From NCBI GenBank assembly GCA_963737285.1, contig CAVTRT010000003.1:2170001-2234000 (forward strand): DNA of 64,000 bases, given 5' to 3'. Within the stretch, counting starts at the first letter, position 1. Every line of letters begins with the position of its first letter. Positions 35,588-43,771 of this stretch are shown in pieces. Position numbers and translations under genes: made by a program. The stretch is from Trebonia sp963737285 (GTDB lineage: Bacteria; Actinomycetota; Actinomycetes; Streptosporangiales; Streptosporangiaceae). The notes beneath the pieces are model-generated. The model did no database searches and was not told the DNA's origin. It saw only the letters and a program-made list of their open reading frames with translations.

Positions 35588-36787
35588 TCACGGTCTCCCG
35601 ACCGCCAGAGGCGTGCCCAAGTCGGCGCAGATCAGGCCCCACGGCTTGTCGTTCACTCGGGTTAGTGCGACCGTCGCGCGATGCGGCCCGTGCAGCTTCA
35701 GGCGCCGACGAATCTGGTCGACGTCACCCGCGAGTCCCCTCCTGCGCAGGTCGGCGGCACCGACGCCCAGCTCCCGGAGCCGGGCGGCGAACCGCTTCTC
35801 GTTCCATGGCGCGGAGTCGACCACGCGCAGCGTGCGAGCGAACGGCGTCGTGACCTCTTCGCTGACCGCGATAAAGGCGATCTGCGGGTCGATCTTCCTG
35901 CCGCCTACCATCCTGGCCAGGTCTTCCACTAGGCCCGCGCGGGTGACCGCCGGGTTCGGGTCGAGCAGGTACTCCCCCGGTTCCCCGACGGGAACCGGCT
36001 CGCCCGGCTTGGGGACCAGGGTGTGACCGCTAGGCAAGATCGTCGCACGGCGCGGCCCGGACGACCCAGAAGCCAGGGCCGGTGACCACAAGGCAGCCTC
36101 CTTGAGGTCGCGGCCATCGGCGATGAACTCGACCTCCCACCCGGCCGGGACGACGCTCGTGTCAATGCCCGGTGCCGCCTTGACGCAGACCGCTGGAACG
36201 CTGCCCGTCAGCGCGAAGCACCAGTCCAGCGGCGGCTCGCAGTTCCCGGTGCGGAACCGTCCGGTCCCACCTCGCCGCGCCGGGTCGATGAACACCGCGT
36301 CGATGCCCGTAAGCCTGATGTCCCTGACGTCCGCAACGCACGCTCGCGCCCCGGAGTCCGCCGCGAAGATGGTCGCGTTGTGCAGGGCTAGGCGGGCGTG
36401 GACCGGGTTCAGGTCGGCCGCGAGGAGTTGCCGGCCGGGGACGCTCGCGGCGAGGGCGGCCAGGTCGCCTCCAATGCCGCAGCATAGGTCGGCCACTCGC
36501 CTTGCGTGCTTCAACCGGGCCGCCCGATGCTGGGCAATCACCTCCGACGACGACTGCTCGTATCCGGCCCGCGTGAAGAGCATCTGCGCGGCGCGCGAGA
36601 ACTTCACCCGCGCCGCTAGCCGCAGCTCATGCTGTGCCATCGCGGCAGCGACGAGGCCGGCCGGGTACTCACGGCGCAGCCTGGTCGCTGCCGCGAGGTC
36701 CGGCACCGCGTCGGGCGACAACTCGGCGAGTCGCGCGAGCAGCTGCGCACCTGACTGCGACAGCAAGACCGTCGGATCAGAGTTCAC
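35588..36787 (-). CDS. SAM-dependent methyltransferase with THUMP-like C-terminal domain
   Basis: 399 residues. Helical N-terminus, then the class I methyltransferase core VADLCCGIGGDLAALA (motif I), LLAADLNPVHARLA (motif II) and AVFIDPARRGGTGR (motif IV, DPAR). The C-terminal THUMP-like domain ends DKPWGLICADLGTPL. Probably modifies RNA; the target is not known. Starts at a GTG with no strong ribosome-binding site. Confidence 0.87.
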   Translation of the reverse strand: MNSDPTVLLSQSGAQLLARLAELSPDAVPDLAAATRLRREYPAGLVAAAMAQHELRLAARVKFSRAAQMLFTRAGYEQSSSEVIAQHRAARLKHARRVADLCCGIGGDLAALAASVPGRQLLAADLNPVHARLALHNATIFAADSGARACVADVRDIRLTGIDAVFIDPARRGGTGRFRTGNCEPPLDWCFALTGSVPAVCVKAAPGIDTSVVPAGWEVEFIADGRDLKEAALWSPALASGSSGPRRATILPSGHTLVPKPGEPVPVGEPGEYLLDPNPAVTRAGLVEDLARMVGGRKIDPQIAFIAVSEEVTTPFARTLRVVDSAPWNEKRFAARLRELGVGAADLRRRGLAGDVDQIRRRLKLHGPHRATVALTRVNDKPWGLICADLGTPLAVGRP

Positions 36788-36897
36788 CGTCAGGATGGTA
36801 CTGGTGATGCCTGCTAGTACTGACGATGCCTGGCGCCACTGGTGCTTGCGGGACTGCGAGCGTGGCCAGTCCGCCTAGCGGCAACCGTTCCCGCTTG

Positions 36898-37011
36898 TCA
36901 GTAGCGGTCCTCGGCCGGGATCACTACCACCGGGCAGCTCGCGTGGTGCGTCACCTGGCTGGACACCGACCCCATCAGCTGGCCAGCGCTAGCCACGACA
37001 ACACCATCAGA
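36898..37011 (-). pseudogene. C-terminal remnant of a universal stress protein
   Basis: Reading leftward gives DGVVVASAGQLMGSVSSQV, then THHASCPVVVIPAEDRY and stop. This matches the end of UspA proteins (VVGSRGHGG...GSVSxxVxxHAxCPVVVVR). No start or nucleotide-binding N-terminus remains: rightward it runs straight into WD40 coding sequence on the other strand. Confidence 0.6.
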
Positions 37012-37276
37012 ATCTGGAACCCCACCGCGTCTTCATCTATAACAGCACTACCTATCTCGTCACCGCCAGCAACGACCGCACAGCCCGCGTCTGGGACCCG
37101 GCGAAGGAAACCAGTGTGCTGGTCATCCCAACTCGGGATCCGGTCTTGTCGGTCGCCTATGCCGACGAGCTGCTCTTCGTTGGGACGGCTGCCGGAGTAC
37201 TGGCGATCTGCCTAGACCCCGCATTCTTGAGTCGGTCCTTTAGTAGTGGGAGCAGCCGAAAGCCGGCGACTACTTA
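36968..37276 (+). pseudogene. Degenerate 3' end of a WD40-repeat gene
   Basis: One frame reads HQLASASHDNTIRIWNPT, a WD40 repeat end; another then reads STTYLVTASNDRTARVWDPA, followed by LLFVGTAAGVLAICLDPAFL and stop at 37274-37276. The two pieces are out of frame and one repeat is incomplete, so this is a fragment. LDPAFL-type tails are common at the ends of actinobacterial NACHT/trypsin-WD40 proteins. Together with the stress-protein remnant it marks a recombination scar next to the conflict gene at 38979. Confidence 0.6.
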
Positions 37277-37403
37277 ACCTGGACGCGCTGAAGTAGCAGG
37301 CCCCTTGGAGGGCTGCGCCGGAGCGGTTGGTGGTGTCGCGGACGAGGACCGCGCGGGAAGCGCCTGTCTATACTACGAACATCCAAGGTCGTCCATGTAA
37401 TGT

Positions 37404-37436
37404 GCAGCAAATGTACACTGCCTGTACATTTGCTGC
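37404..37436. promoter_or_regulatory. Perfect 14-bp inverted repeat touching the start codon
   Basis: GCAGCAAATGTACA (37404-37417), five bases CTGCC, then TGTACATTTGCTGC (37423-37436); the GTG start codon follows at once. TACATT at 37425-37430 could be a -10 for a leaderless transcript. No ribosome-binding site fits. The likely role is an operator for self-regulation. Confidence 0.65.
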
Positions 37437-38858
37437 GTGACCCAAGACCTGTCATCACTCGCCGCCAGGCTACGGCTGGCGGGAGGCGATACCACCAGCA
37501 TCGAGGTCAAGGCTGCGGCTGGCGGGCTGCCAGAGAGCCTAACGCCGACGCTAAGTGCGCTGGCCAACCTGCCTGGGGGAGGCGCCATCATCCTGGGGCT
37601 GGATGAGCGGGACGGCTTCCGTCCCGTAACGCTAGCCGACCCCCAGGGACTGAAACAGGGCCTGGCCAGCAAGGCGCGTGGTTACGTTCCGCCCATCCAT
37701 CTCGACATCGACGACGCAGTAGATGACGCCCCCGTGGTCGTCGCCCAAGTTCACGAGTGCGACCCATCCGCCAAGCCCTGCCGAGTCGCGGCCACCGGCA
37801 AGGCATACCTGCGCGGGTACGACGGGGACTTCCTGCTGTCCCATCTGGAAGAGCAGGCGTTCCTAGCCGCCCGAAAGCCTCCCCTTTTCGATCGCGCAGC
37901 GGTCGAGGATGCTAGTGCCGATGACCTTGGCCCAGACCTAGTGCAGGCATTCACCGACAGCATTCGCAGGCACGATCCGGAAGGACGCGGCCGGTTCCAC
38001 AACCAAGGCGAGTTGCTACGTCGCAGTGGAATCATCCGCTCAGATGGCAGGCCGACAGTCGCGGGTGTCCTCGCGCTCGGGATCTACCCCCAGCAATGGT
38101 TCCCGCGCTTCGTCATCCAGGCAGCCGCCGAGCCCTCACCGGGTGCCATACCAGGCACTCGCGCGCGTAACCAGGCCACCATCGACGGTCCGATCCCCCG
38201 CATGCTCGACAAGGCCATGGACTGGGCACGGCGGACCTTCGACACCGCCATTGTCACCGCCTCCGACGGCAGCGTCCATGACCGCTATGCCTATCCCCTT
38301 GTCGCGTTCCGTGAACTCATCGCCAACGCGCTTATCCATCGCGACCTCGACGACTGGTCGGCCGGGCTCGCCGTCGAGGTCAGGCTTCGCAGCGACAAAC
38401 TCGTCATCGCCAACCCAGGCGGCCTTTACGGCATCACCGTTGACCGGCTCGGCCACGACTCCGTCACCTCCGCTCGAAACGCACTGCTCGTCTCCATCTG
38501 CCAGCACGTCTACTCGGCCGAGACTGGCGCCCGGGCCATCGAGGCCCTCGCCAGCGGAATCCCCATCGTCACCAGCGCTCTAGCCGAAGCCGAACTCCCA
38601 CCAGCCCGCTACATCGACTCTGGAATCAAGTTCACCGTGATCCTCAGCCAGCCCGTCCAGCCCACCGGGACCCGCGACCAGCTCATCTACGCGCTGCTCG
38701 CGAATGGCCCGCTCACCGTGGGAGACCTAGAGGCGCTCACCTCGCTCCCCGGCTACACGGTCCGGCGGTCGCTGCGCTCCCTGCGGGCACAGGGGATGAT
38801 TCAGCAACAAGGCGGAAGAGGACAACAGACGACGTACCGGCGTACGCCACCCACGTAA
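37437..38858 (+). CDS. AlbA_2 (Schlafen-like) DNA-binding domain protein with HATPase-like domain
   Basis: 473 residues. N-terminal AlbA_2 domain: STSIEVKAAAGGLPESLTPT-like (here TTSIEVKAAAGGLPESL), ALANLPGGGAIILGLDE. Middle region with an ATP-binding-like HATPase_c_4 fold: FRELIANALIHRDL (N-box, about residues 290-303) and VIANPGGLYGITVDRLG. C-terminal winged helix (GDLEALTSLPGYTVRRSLRSL). Family members are putative regulators often found in accessory regions. The preceding gene is a scar, the following one a conflict-type protein. Confidence 0.82.
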   Translation: MTQDLSSLAARLRLAGGDTTSIEVKAAAGGLPESLTPTLSALANLPGGGAIILGLDERDGFRPVTLADPQGLKQGLASKARGYVPPIHLDIDDAVDDAPVVVAQVHECDPSAKPCRVAATGKAYLRGYDGDFLLSHLEEQAFLAARKPPLFDRAAVEDASADDLGPDLVQAFTDSIRRHDPEGRGRFHNQGELLRRSGIIRSDGRPTVAGVLALGIYPQQWFPRFVIQAAAEPSPGAIPGTRARNQATIDGPIPRMLDKAMDWARRTFDTAIVTASDGSVHDRYAYPLVAFRELIANALIHRDLDDWSAGLAVEVRLRSDKLVIANPGGLYGITVDRLGHDSVTSARNALLVSICQHVYSAETGARAIEALASGIPIVTSALAEAELPPARYIDSGIKFTVILSQPVQPTGTRDQLIYALLANGPLTVGDLEALTSLPGYTVRRSLRSLRAQGMIQQQGGRGQQTTYRRTPPT

Positions 38859-38978
38859 AGGTGCCAGTCAATGCACTCACCTGGAAGTAGCCCGTCCGCC
38901 TGGCACTTGTGACGGAATGTCCTACTCATCCGTCGCTGCGGGCTCTATCCTGGCGACACGAAGAGGGGGCGGCAGGAA

Positions 38979-41894
38979 ATGTCTGGCGAGCTTGGGCGGT
39001 CTAATGACGCGGTGAGCCAGCACGCCCAGGCTGGCAGGGACACCTACGCCGCTGGACGCGACCTGACGATCTACCAGTCTGCCCAGGCACCCCTGGCGCG
39101 CCAGGTGCATCCTGAGGTGGATGCCTGGGTAGTCGCGATCCATCGCTCTGTGCACGGTGGCTCCCCCGTCGGCAGCGGCGTCGTCATCGACGAGCGGCGA
39201 GTACTGACCTGCGCCCATGTGGTCATGCGGGACGGCGAGAAACTCGACGAGATCTGGGTCGGGTTCCCGATGGCGGACCCGCCCACCGCGACGCGCTGTG
39301 CGGTCGACTCGGTAATCATGCCTGGCGACGGCAGCTTCGACGAGGACCTGGACGTCGCCATTCTGGAGCTGGCAGACCCGGTCCCCCAGGGGGTGTGGCC
39401 GGCCCGCCTCCGCTGTCCGATGCCCAAGTCCCTCGTCGGCACGAAGTGGTGGGCGCTCGGCTTCCCGCCCCAGCAGCGCCGGGGCAGCGTATCCGAAGGT
39501 GATGTCGGCGCAGCGCTCGCCGCCGGATGGGTGCGCATCGACGTCACGTCGACCTATCCCATCGAGCCGGGGTTCAGCGGGACCGGCCTGTGGTCGCCGG
39601 AGTTCGGCGCGGTCGTCGGCATTGTCGCCGTGCACGACGAGCACCGCAACGGGCAGGCCCTCAGCATCCATCGGGCCGCGCAGTGCCTGCCCGGCCACGG
39701 CCTGCAGGAACTCGCCGAGAAGGCCCGCGCCACCGACTCCGGCGAACTGGCCCTGACCGCTTGGGGCTGGACCCTTGCCTCCGACCTCGAAGGCCGCCGC
39801 CACTGGCGACCTCGCGCCCGCGGCGTGAGCAACGACAGTGAGCGCGGCTACCGCTTCCGGGGACGTACGACAGCACTGCGGACGATCGGTGAGTGGCTGG
39901 ACCGCACGGTCTTGGACCGGCGCGTCCTCATCGTCACCGGGGCACCTGGGGCAGGCAAGTCAGCCGTTCTAGGCCGGATTGTCACGACCGCCGATCCGGA
40001 CGCGGCGAGCCAGCTTCCCAGCGCTGATGGGGCAGCCCGGGCAACGCTGGGGTCCGTAGCGTGCGCGGTCCACGCCAAGGGCAAGACCGCGCTGGAAGTC
40101 GCGACCGAAATAGCCAGGGCTGCCTCGGCGTCGCTGCCGACGGGATTGGAGCAACTGGAGGACTTCGCGCCTGCCCTGCGTGAGGCATTGGCTGGTCGCG
40201 GCGGCCGCCGGTTCAACGTCATCATCGACGCTCTTGACGAAGCGGCCAGCCCGGCTCAGGCCAGGGTCATGATCACCAAGGTGATCGCGCCGATAGCCGA
40301 GACCTGCGCCGATGTCGGAGTGCAGGTGACGTTGGGGTCCCGCCGCCGTGACGCTGACGGTGAGCTTCTGGGATTGCTCGGCGGAGCCGCGACCGTGGTG
40401 GATCTTGATGACGGAAGGTACTTTAGTCAATCCGACCTGGCCGACTACGCTCTCGCGACGCTACGACTGACCGATGACGAACGGCCTGCCAATCCGTACG
40501 CTGACGAGGCTGCAGCAGGCCCGGTAGCCGCACGGATAGCGGAGCTGTCGGCGGCCAACTTCCTCATAGCCGGCCTGATCGCCCGGGCACACGGCCTGTA
40601 CGACGAGACGGCGGCTGACCCGGCGACGCTGCGGTTCACCACAACGGTCGATGCCGCGATGCGCGAGCACCTGAGCCGGATCCCTCCCATCGCGGGCGTC
40701 CCAGCCGAAGAAGTCCTGACCGCCCTGGCATTCGCCGAGGCACCCGGCATGCCAGTTGACCTCTGGCGGGTAGCGCTTCGCGCACTCGGCTGGGGTGACG
40801 TGCCCGTGACGGAACTAGCCCGGTTCGCCAGGTCTTCAGCGGCCAATTTCCTCGTCGAATCCTCCGAGCCAGCCGGCCAGCCAGGCCAGCCGCCGACGCG
40901 ACGGGCCAGCACCTTCCGGCTGTTCCACCAGGCGCTGAACGACTCCTTGCTGAGCGGGCGTGCCTTGACCGAGGCACAAGCGGCTGACGAGCGTGCCCTG
41001 ACCGAGGCGTTCCTGTCCGTCGGCCGGCAGGCGGGCTGGGGAAGCGCGCCTGAGTACCTGCTGCGCTCCTTGCCGATCCATGCGGCTCGGGCAGGCGCGA
41101 TGGATGACCTTGTCAGCGACGACGACTTCTTGCTGCACGTCGACCTGAACCAGCTGCTACCCCTGGTAGATCGCGTCCAGTCGGCGCAAGCACAACAGCG
41201 TGCCAAGCTGCTATGGCTGACTCCCCGAGCGCGCGAGGCGACGCCGGGCGCACGCGCCGCCATGTTCAGCGTGACTGAATCCCTCAAAGACCTAGGGCAC
41301 GCGTTCTCCCACATATCCAGCGCCTCGATCGAGATGCCGTATCAGTCGGCTTGGACGGCGGTTTCCTGCAGCGCCGAGCGTTCGGTCCTGGAAGGCCACA
41401 CCCGCGGGATCAACAGCCTAGCCACCTTTGCCCTCGGCGGGCGCACTCTTCTCGCGAGCGGCAGCGACGACCGTACGGCCCGGATCTGGGATCTCGCCAC
41501 TGGCGCCGAGCGCTTCGTGCTCAACGGCCACACCAAGCCGATCAGCGCCGTATGTACGTTGACCGCCGATGACCGGTTCCTGCTTGCCACCGGCAGTTTT
41601 GATGAGACCATCCGGCTCTGGAACCCAGCCACCGGAACCCAGTACTCAGTACTCGAAGTCGACGGGACCGCTATCACCGCCCTATGTGCCTTCGACTTCC
41701 ATGGCCAGGCCCTGCTGGCCGCAGGGGACACTATAGGCACGCTTCATGTAGTAGATCCCATCGCGCGTAAGAAGCGCCGAGTCCTTCACGGACATGAGGG
41801 CTGGATAAGAGCCGTATGTCGAGGAACCGTGGAACCGGTCGCCAGCTCTGTCACTTCTGCCTCCGTTTTGAAAGGTACCCCGCATCCGATCTGA
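38979..41894 (+). CDS. Trypsin-like protease - STAND NTPase - WD40 protein (conflict/defence type), C-terminus short
   Basis: 971 residues. A short Gly-Arg-Asp tag (QHAQAGRDTYAAGRDLTIYQ) is followed by a trypsin-like protease: LTCAHVV (His about 80), EDLDVAILEL (Asp about 125) and EPGFSGTGLW (Ser about 199), a complete triad. The NTPase has P-loop TGAPGAGKSAVLG (about 320-332) and Walker B NVIIDALDEA. From about residue 800 there are three WD40 units (VLEGHTRGINSLATF, ARIWDLATGAE, IRLWNPATG), then VLHGHEGWIRAVC stops short with non-WD sequence. A closed propeller needs six to eight units, so the 3' end is probably lost. No signal peptide. Confidence 0.85.
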   Translation: MSGELGRSNDAVSQHAQAGRDTYAAGRDLTIYQSAQAPLARQVHPEVDAWVVAIHRSVHGGSPVGSGVVIDERRVLTCAHVVMRDGEKLDEIWVGFPMADPPTATRCAVDSVIMPGDGSFDEDLDVAILELADPVPQGVWPARLRCPMPKSLVGTKWWALGFPPQQRRGSVSEGDVGAALAAGWVRIDVTSTYPIEPGFSGTGLWSPEFGAVVGIVAVHDEHRNGQALSIHRAAQCLPGHGLQELAEKARATDSGELALTAWGWTLASDLEGRRHWRPRARGVSNDSERGYRFRGRTTALRTIGEWLDRTVLDRRVLIVTGAPGAGKSAVLGRIVTTADPDAASQLPSADGAARATLGSVACAVHAKGKTALEVATEIARAASASLPTGLEQLEDFAPALREALAGRGGRRFNVIIDALDEAASPAQARVMITKVIAPIAETCADVGVQVTLGSRRRDADGELLGLLGGAATVVDLDDGRYFSQSDLADYALATLRLTDDERPANPYADEAAAGPVAARIAELSAANFLIAGLIARAHGLYDETAADPATLRFTTTVDAAMREHLSRIPPIAGVPAEEVLTALAFAEAPGMPVDLWRVALRALGWGDVPVTELARFARSSAANFLVESSEPAGQPGQPPTRRASTFRLFHQALNDSLLSGRALTEAQAADERALTEAFLSVGRQAGWGSAPEYLLRSLPIHAARAGAMDDLVSDDDFLLHVDLNQLLPLVDRVQSAQAQQRAKLLWLTPRAREATPGARAAMFSVTESLKDLGHAFSHISSASIEMPYQSAWTAVSCSAERSVLEGHTRGINSLATFALGGRTLLASGSDDRTARIWDLATGAERFVLNGHTKPISAVCTLTADDRFLLATGSFDETIRLWNPATGTQYSVLEVDGTAITALCAFDFHGQALLAAGDTIGTLHVVDPIARKKRRVLHGHEGWIRAVCRGTVEPVASSVTSASVLKGTPHPI

Positions 41895-42076
41895 AAGCAT
41901 CTACTGAGAAATTCTGCAATTAAATTTAGCGGGCCGAGATTTTACTTGTCAAATCGTTCATGGCGATTGCATTACTAAGGCCATATTGCTTGACTAGCTG
42001 CACGTTCCCGGCTCGGCGCCTACGCCGCCGGGCCGGGGACGCCAGTGGCGAGAAAGCGAGAAACGGAGCAACCCCT

Positions 42077-42364
42077 GTGAACTTCGGCCCCGAAGGCGCG
42101 CCGGTCATGGTGCGAATACCACCCGATCCGGCGCTGCCACCGGAGCGGCAGAACTGGCAGGCGACCTGGCCCTGGCAGGATTACCTGGAGCTGGCCGCCG
42201 TCACTGAAGCTGTCCCCAGTGCCCGCCACCACGCGCGACTGGTCCTGCGGGAGTGGGGAGTCAACGCGGAGCTCACCTACAACGTGGAGCAGGTCATAGC
42301 CGAGCTCGTCGCGAACGCCGTGGCCGCCGACGTCATCTCTCCGAATCCGACTCCCCCGCCGTGA
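42077..42364 (+). pseudogene. Truncated RsbW-like HATPase gene
   Basis: From GTG 42077 (VNFGPEGAPVMVR), with GGAG upstream, the frame reads the start of an actinobacterial anti-sigma-type ATPase: AAVTEAVPSARHHARLVLRE, later VEQVIAELVANAV (N-box). It then ends with DVISPNPTPPP and stop at residue 95; the G1 and G2 boxes that hold ATP are missing. The AT-rich stretch 41890-42000 in front may hold its promoter. Confidence 0.6.
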
Positions 42365-42459
42365 ATGACGCGCTCGAAGCCGAGCTCACCATCTTCAAGC
42401 ACCATATCGAGCACGCCCTCCTCGCCGCTGACCCCGCTGAGGCTCAAGAACGTGACTGA
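42361..42459 (+). CDS. Possible 32-residue peptide overlapping the HATPase fragment
   Basis: GTGA overlap with the preceding stop, then VNDALEAELTIFKHHIEHAL and LAADPAEAQERD. Acidic, helical, no known family. Preserved start/stop overlap argues for translation, but the neighbouring gene is truncated, so it may be a relic. Confidence 0.35.
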   Translation: MNDALEAELTIFKHHIEHALLAADPAEAQERD

Positions 42460-42473
42460 CGGGACAGGCGTGA

Positions 42474-42547
42474 GGAAGAGTTTTCCGGTCCCGTAAAGAT
42501 TTCCGCGCTGGAATGTGGAAAAGCCTTCGGGACCGGAAAAGTCTTCC
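42474..42547. repeat. Palindromic repeat element, copy 1
   Basis: Arms GGAAGAGTTTTCCGGTCCCG (42474-42493) and CGGGACCGGAAAAGTCTTCC (42528-42547) are inverted repeats with one mismatch. The 34-bp middle includes GAATGTGGAAAAG. The same arm core and middle recur at 60136-60217. Non-coding; lies just after the HATPase relic. Confidence 0.75.
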
Positions 42548-42639
42548 ACGTAACGAGAAGCCACTGGTAACGGTGGGGCAGGCGCGCCGGCCAGCCACCG
42601 CGCAGGCAGGGCCGACGCGCTGGCAACTCTCGTCCGGGG

Positions 42640-43527
42640 TTAATCCTCGCCGTAGTCGTGGTCGGGGTAGTTGGACTCGCCGCGGCGCCAGTAGCCGCGG
42701 GTGATGAGCTGGCTCAGCGGGATGCCACGCTGGCGGGTGAGGTGGCGGCGGATGTCGCGCATGGTGCCAGACTCGCAGGCGACCCAGATCTTCGTGCCGT
42801 CCTCGAACTCAGCCGAACCGGCGGCTGCCTGGAGGGCCGCACCGAAGTCGCCGGAGCCGTCGCGGTGGTGCCAGGTCAGCGACACCGTGGCCACGCTGGG
42901 CAACTTGATCTCATCGTCGGAGTCCTCGACCTCGACGTGCACCTGCGCCGTCGCGGTTACTGGGAGGGCATCGAGCAGGGTCCCCACCGCCGGAAGGGCG
43001 CTTTCGTCCGCGGCGATCCACCAGTGCTCGGCTTCCTCATCCAGAACGAACCGGCCACCCGGTCCCCCGACACCCACCTCGTCCCCGACCTTGACCTGCT
43101 GCGCCCACTCGGAGGCGGGACCCTCGCCGTGCAGGACGACCTGGATCTCCAGCGTCTTGGTCGCCGCGTCGTAGCGGCGCGGCGTGTAGGTGCGGACGAC
43201 CGGGCGCAGCGACTCGTCGTGGTTCCAGACCTGGCCGCCGTCCGGGCCCTGCTCCGGCAGCAGCAACTGCTCCGCGCCAGCCGGCGGCAGGAACAGCTTG
43301 AGGTGCGAGGTGGGGGCCGCCTCGGCGAAGCCGTCAAGCTCGTCGCCCGTGACCAGCACCGAGACCAGCCGGGGTGCGATCTTCGACACCGAGGCCACGA
43401 TCGCGCGCCGGGGCGGCTTGCGACGCCTGGGACCTCCCCCTCCCGGACCACGGCCACCAGATCCTGGGCCACCAGCTCCGGACCCGCCGAGGCCGGCCGG
43501 GCTTGGGTTCTGGGCAGATTCGGTCAC
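42640..43527 (-). CDS. Siderophore-interacting protein (FAD-binding ferric reductase type)
   Basis: 295 residues from the GTG at 43527, with AGGAAGG upstream. After a Gly/Pro/Arg-rich N-terminus comes the FAD-binding domain with VVRTYTPRRYDA (RxYTxR), GEGPASEWAQQVKVGDEVGV (in part) and the SIP C-terminal domain with WWIAADESALPAVGTLL, ending ITRGYWRRGESNYPDHDYGE. These enzymes release iron from ferric siderophores with NAD(P)H in the cytosol. Divergence from araC is not the case: both are on the minus strand, araC upstream. Confidence 0.92.
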   Translation of the reverse strand: MTESAQNPSPAGLGGSGAGGPGSGGRGPGGGGPRRRKPPRRAIVASVSKIAPRLVSVLVTGDELDGFAEAAPTSHLKLFLPPAGAEQLLLPEQGPDGGQVWNHDESLRPVVRTYTPRRYDAATKTLEIQVVLHGEGPASEWAQQVKVGDEVGVGGPGGRFVLDEEAEHWWIAADESALPAVGTLLDALPVTATAQVHVEVEDSDDEIKLPSVATVSLTWHHRDGSGDFGAALQAAAGSAEFEDGTKIWVACESGTMRDIRRHLTRQRGIPLSQLITRGYWRRGESNYPDHDYGED

Positions 43528-43540
43528 AAGCAATTCCTTC

Positions 43541-43620
43541 CTAGAACTTGGCAACGGCCGGGATGACCTGCTCCGCTAGCAGGTCCAGCTGGCCCGGCTT
43601 GCTTACGCCGACGAGTGTAG
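43541..43620 (-). pseudogene. Tail of a luciferase-like monooxygenase gene
   Basis: VGVSKPGQLDLLAEQVIPAV then AKF and stop resembles the last residues of luciferase-like flavin monooxygenases (QLDLLAEQVIPA). No upstream part is found. The stop overlaps the ribosome-binding site of the siderophore gene, so coupling once existed. Confidence 0.4.
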
Positions 43621-43771
43621 GCGGATATCGACAGGCATCACGTCCACCCTATTGCGCTGGCCGCTGGCCTCGGCAAGGGGCATCCGGATAGGTTTCGAAA
43701 TGGCCAAAAGGACAACGACGCCGACTGCCGGCCAATCATGAGAGTTCGCCAGACGCGCGGTCGAACCAGGC

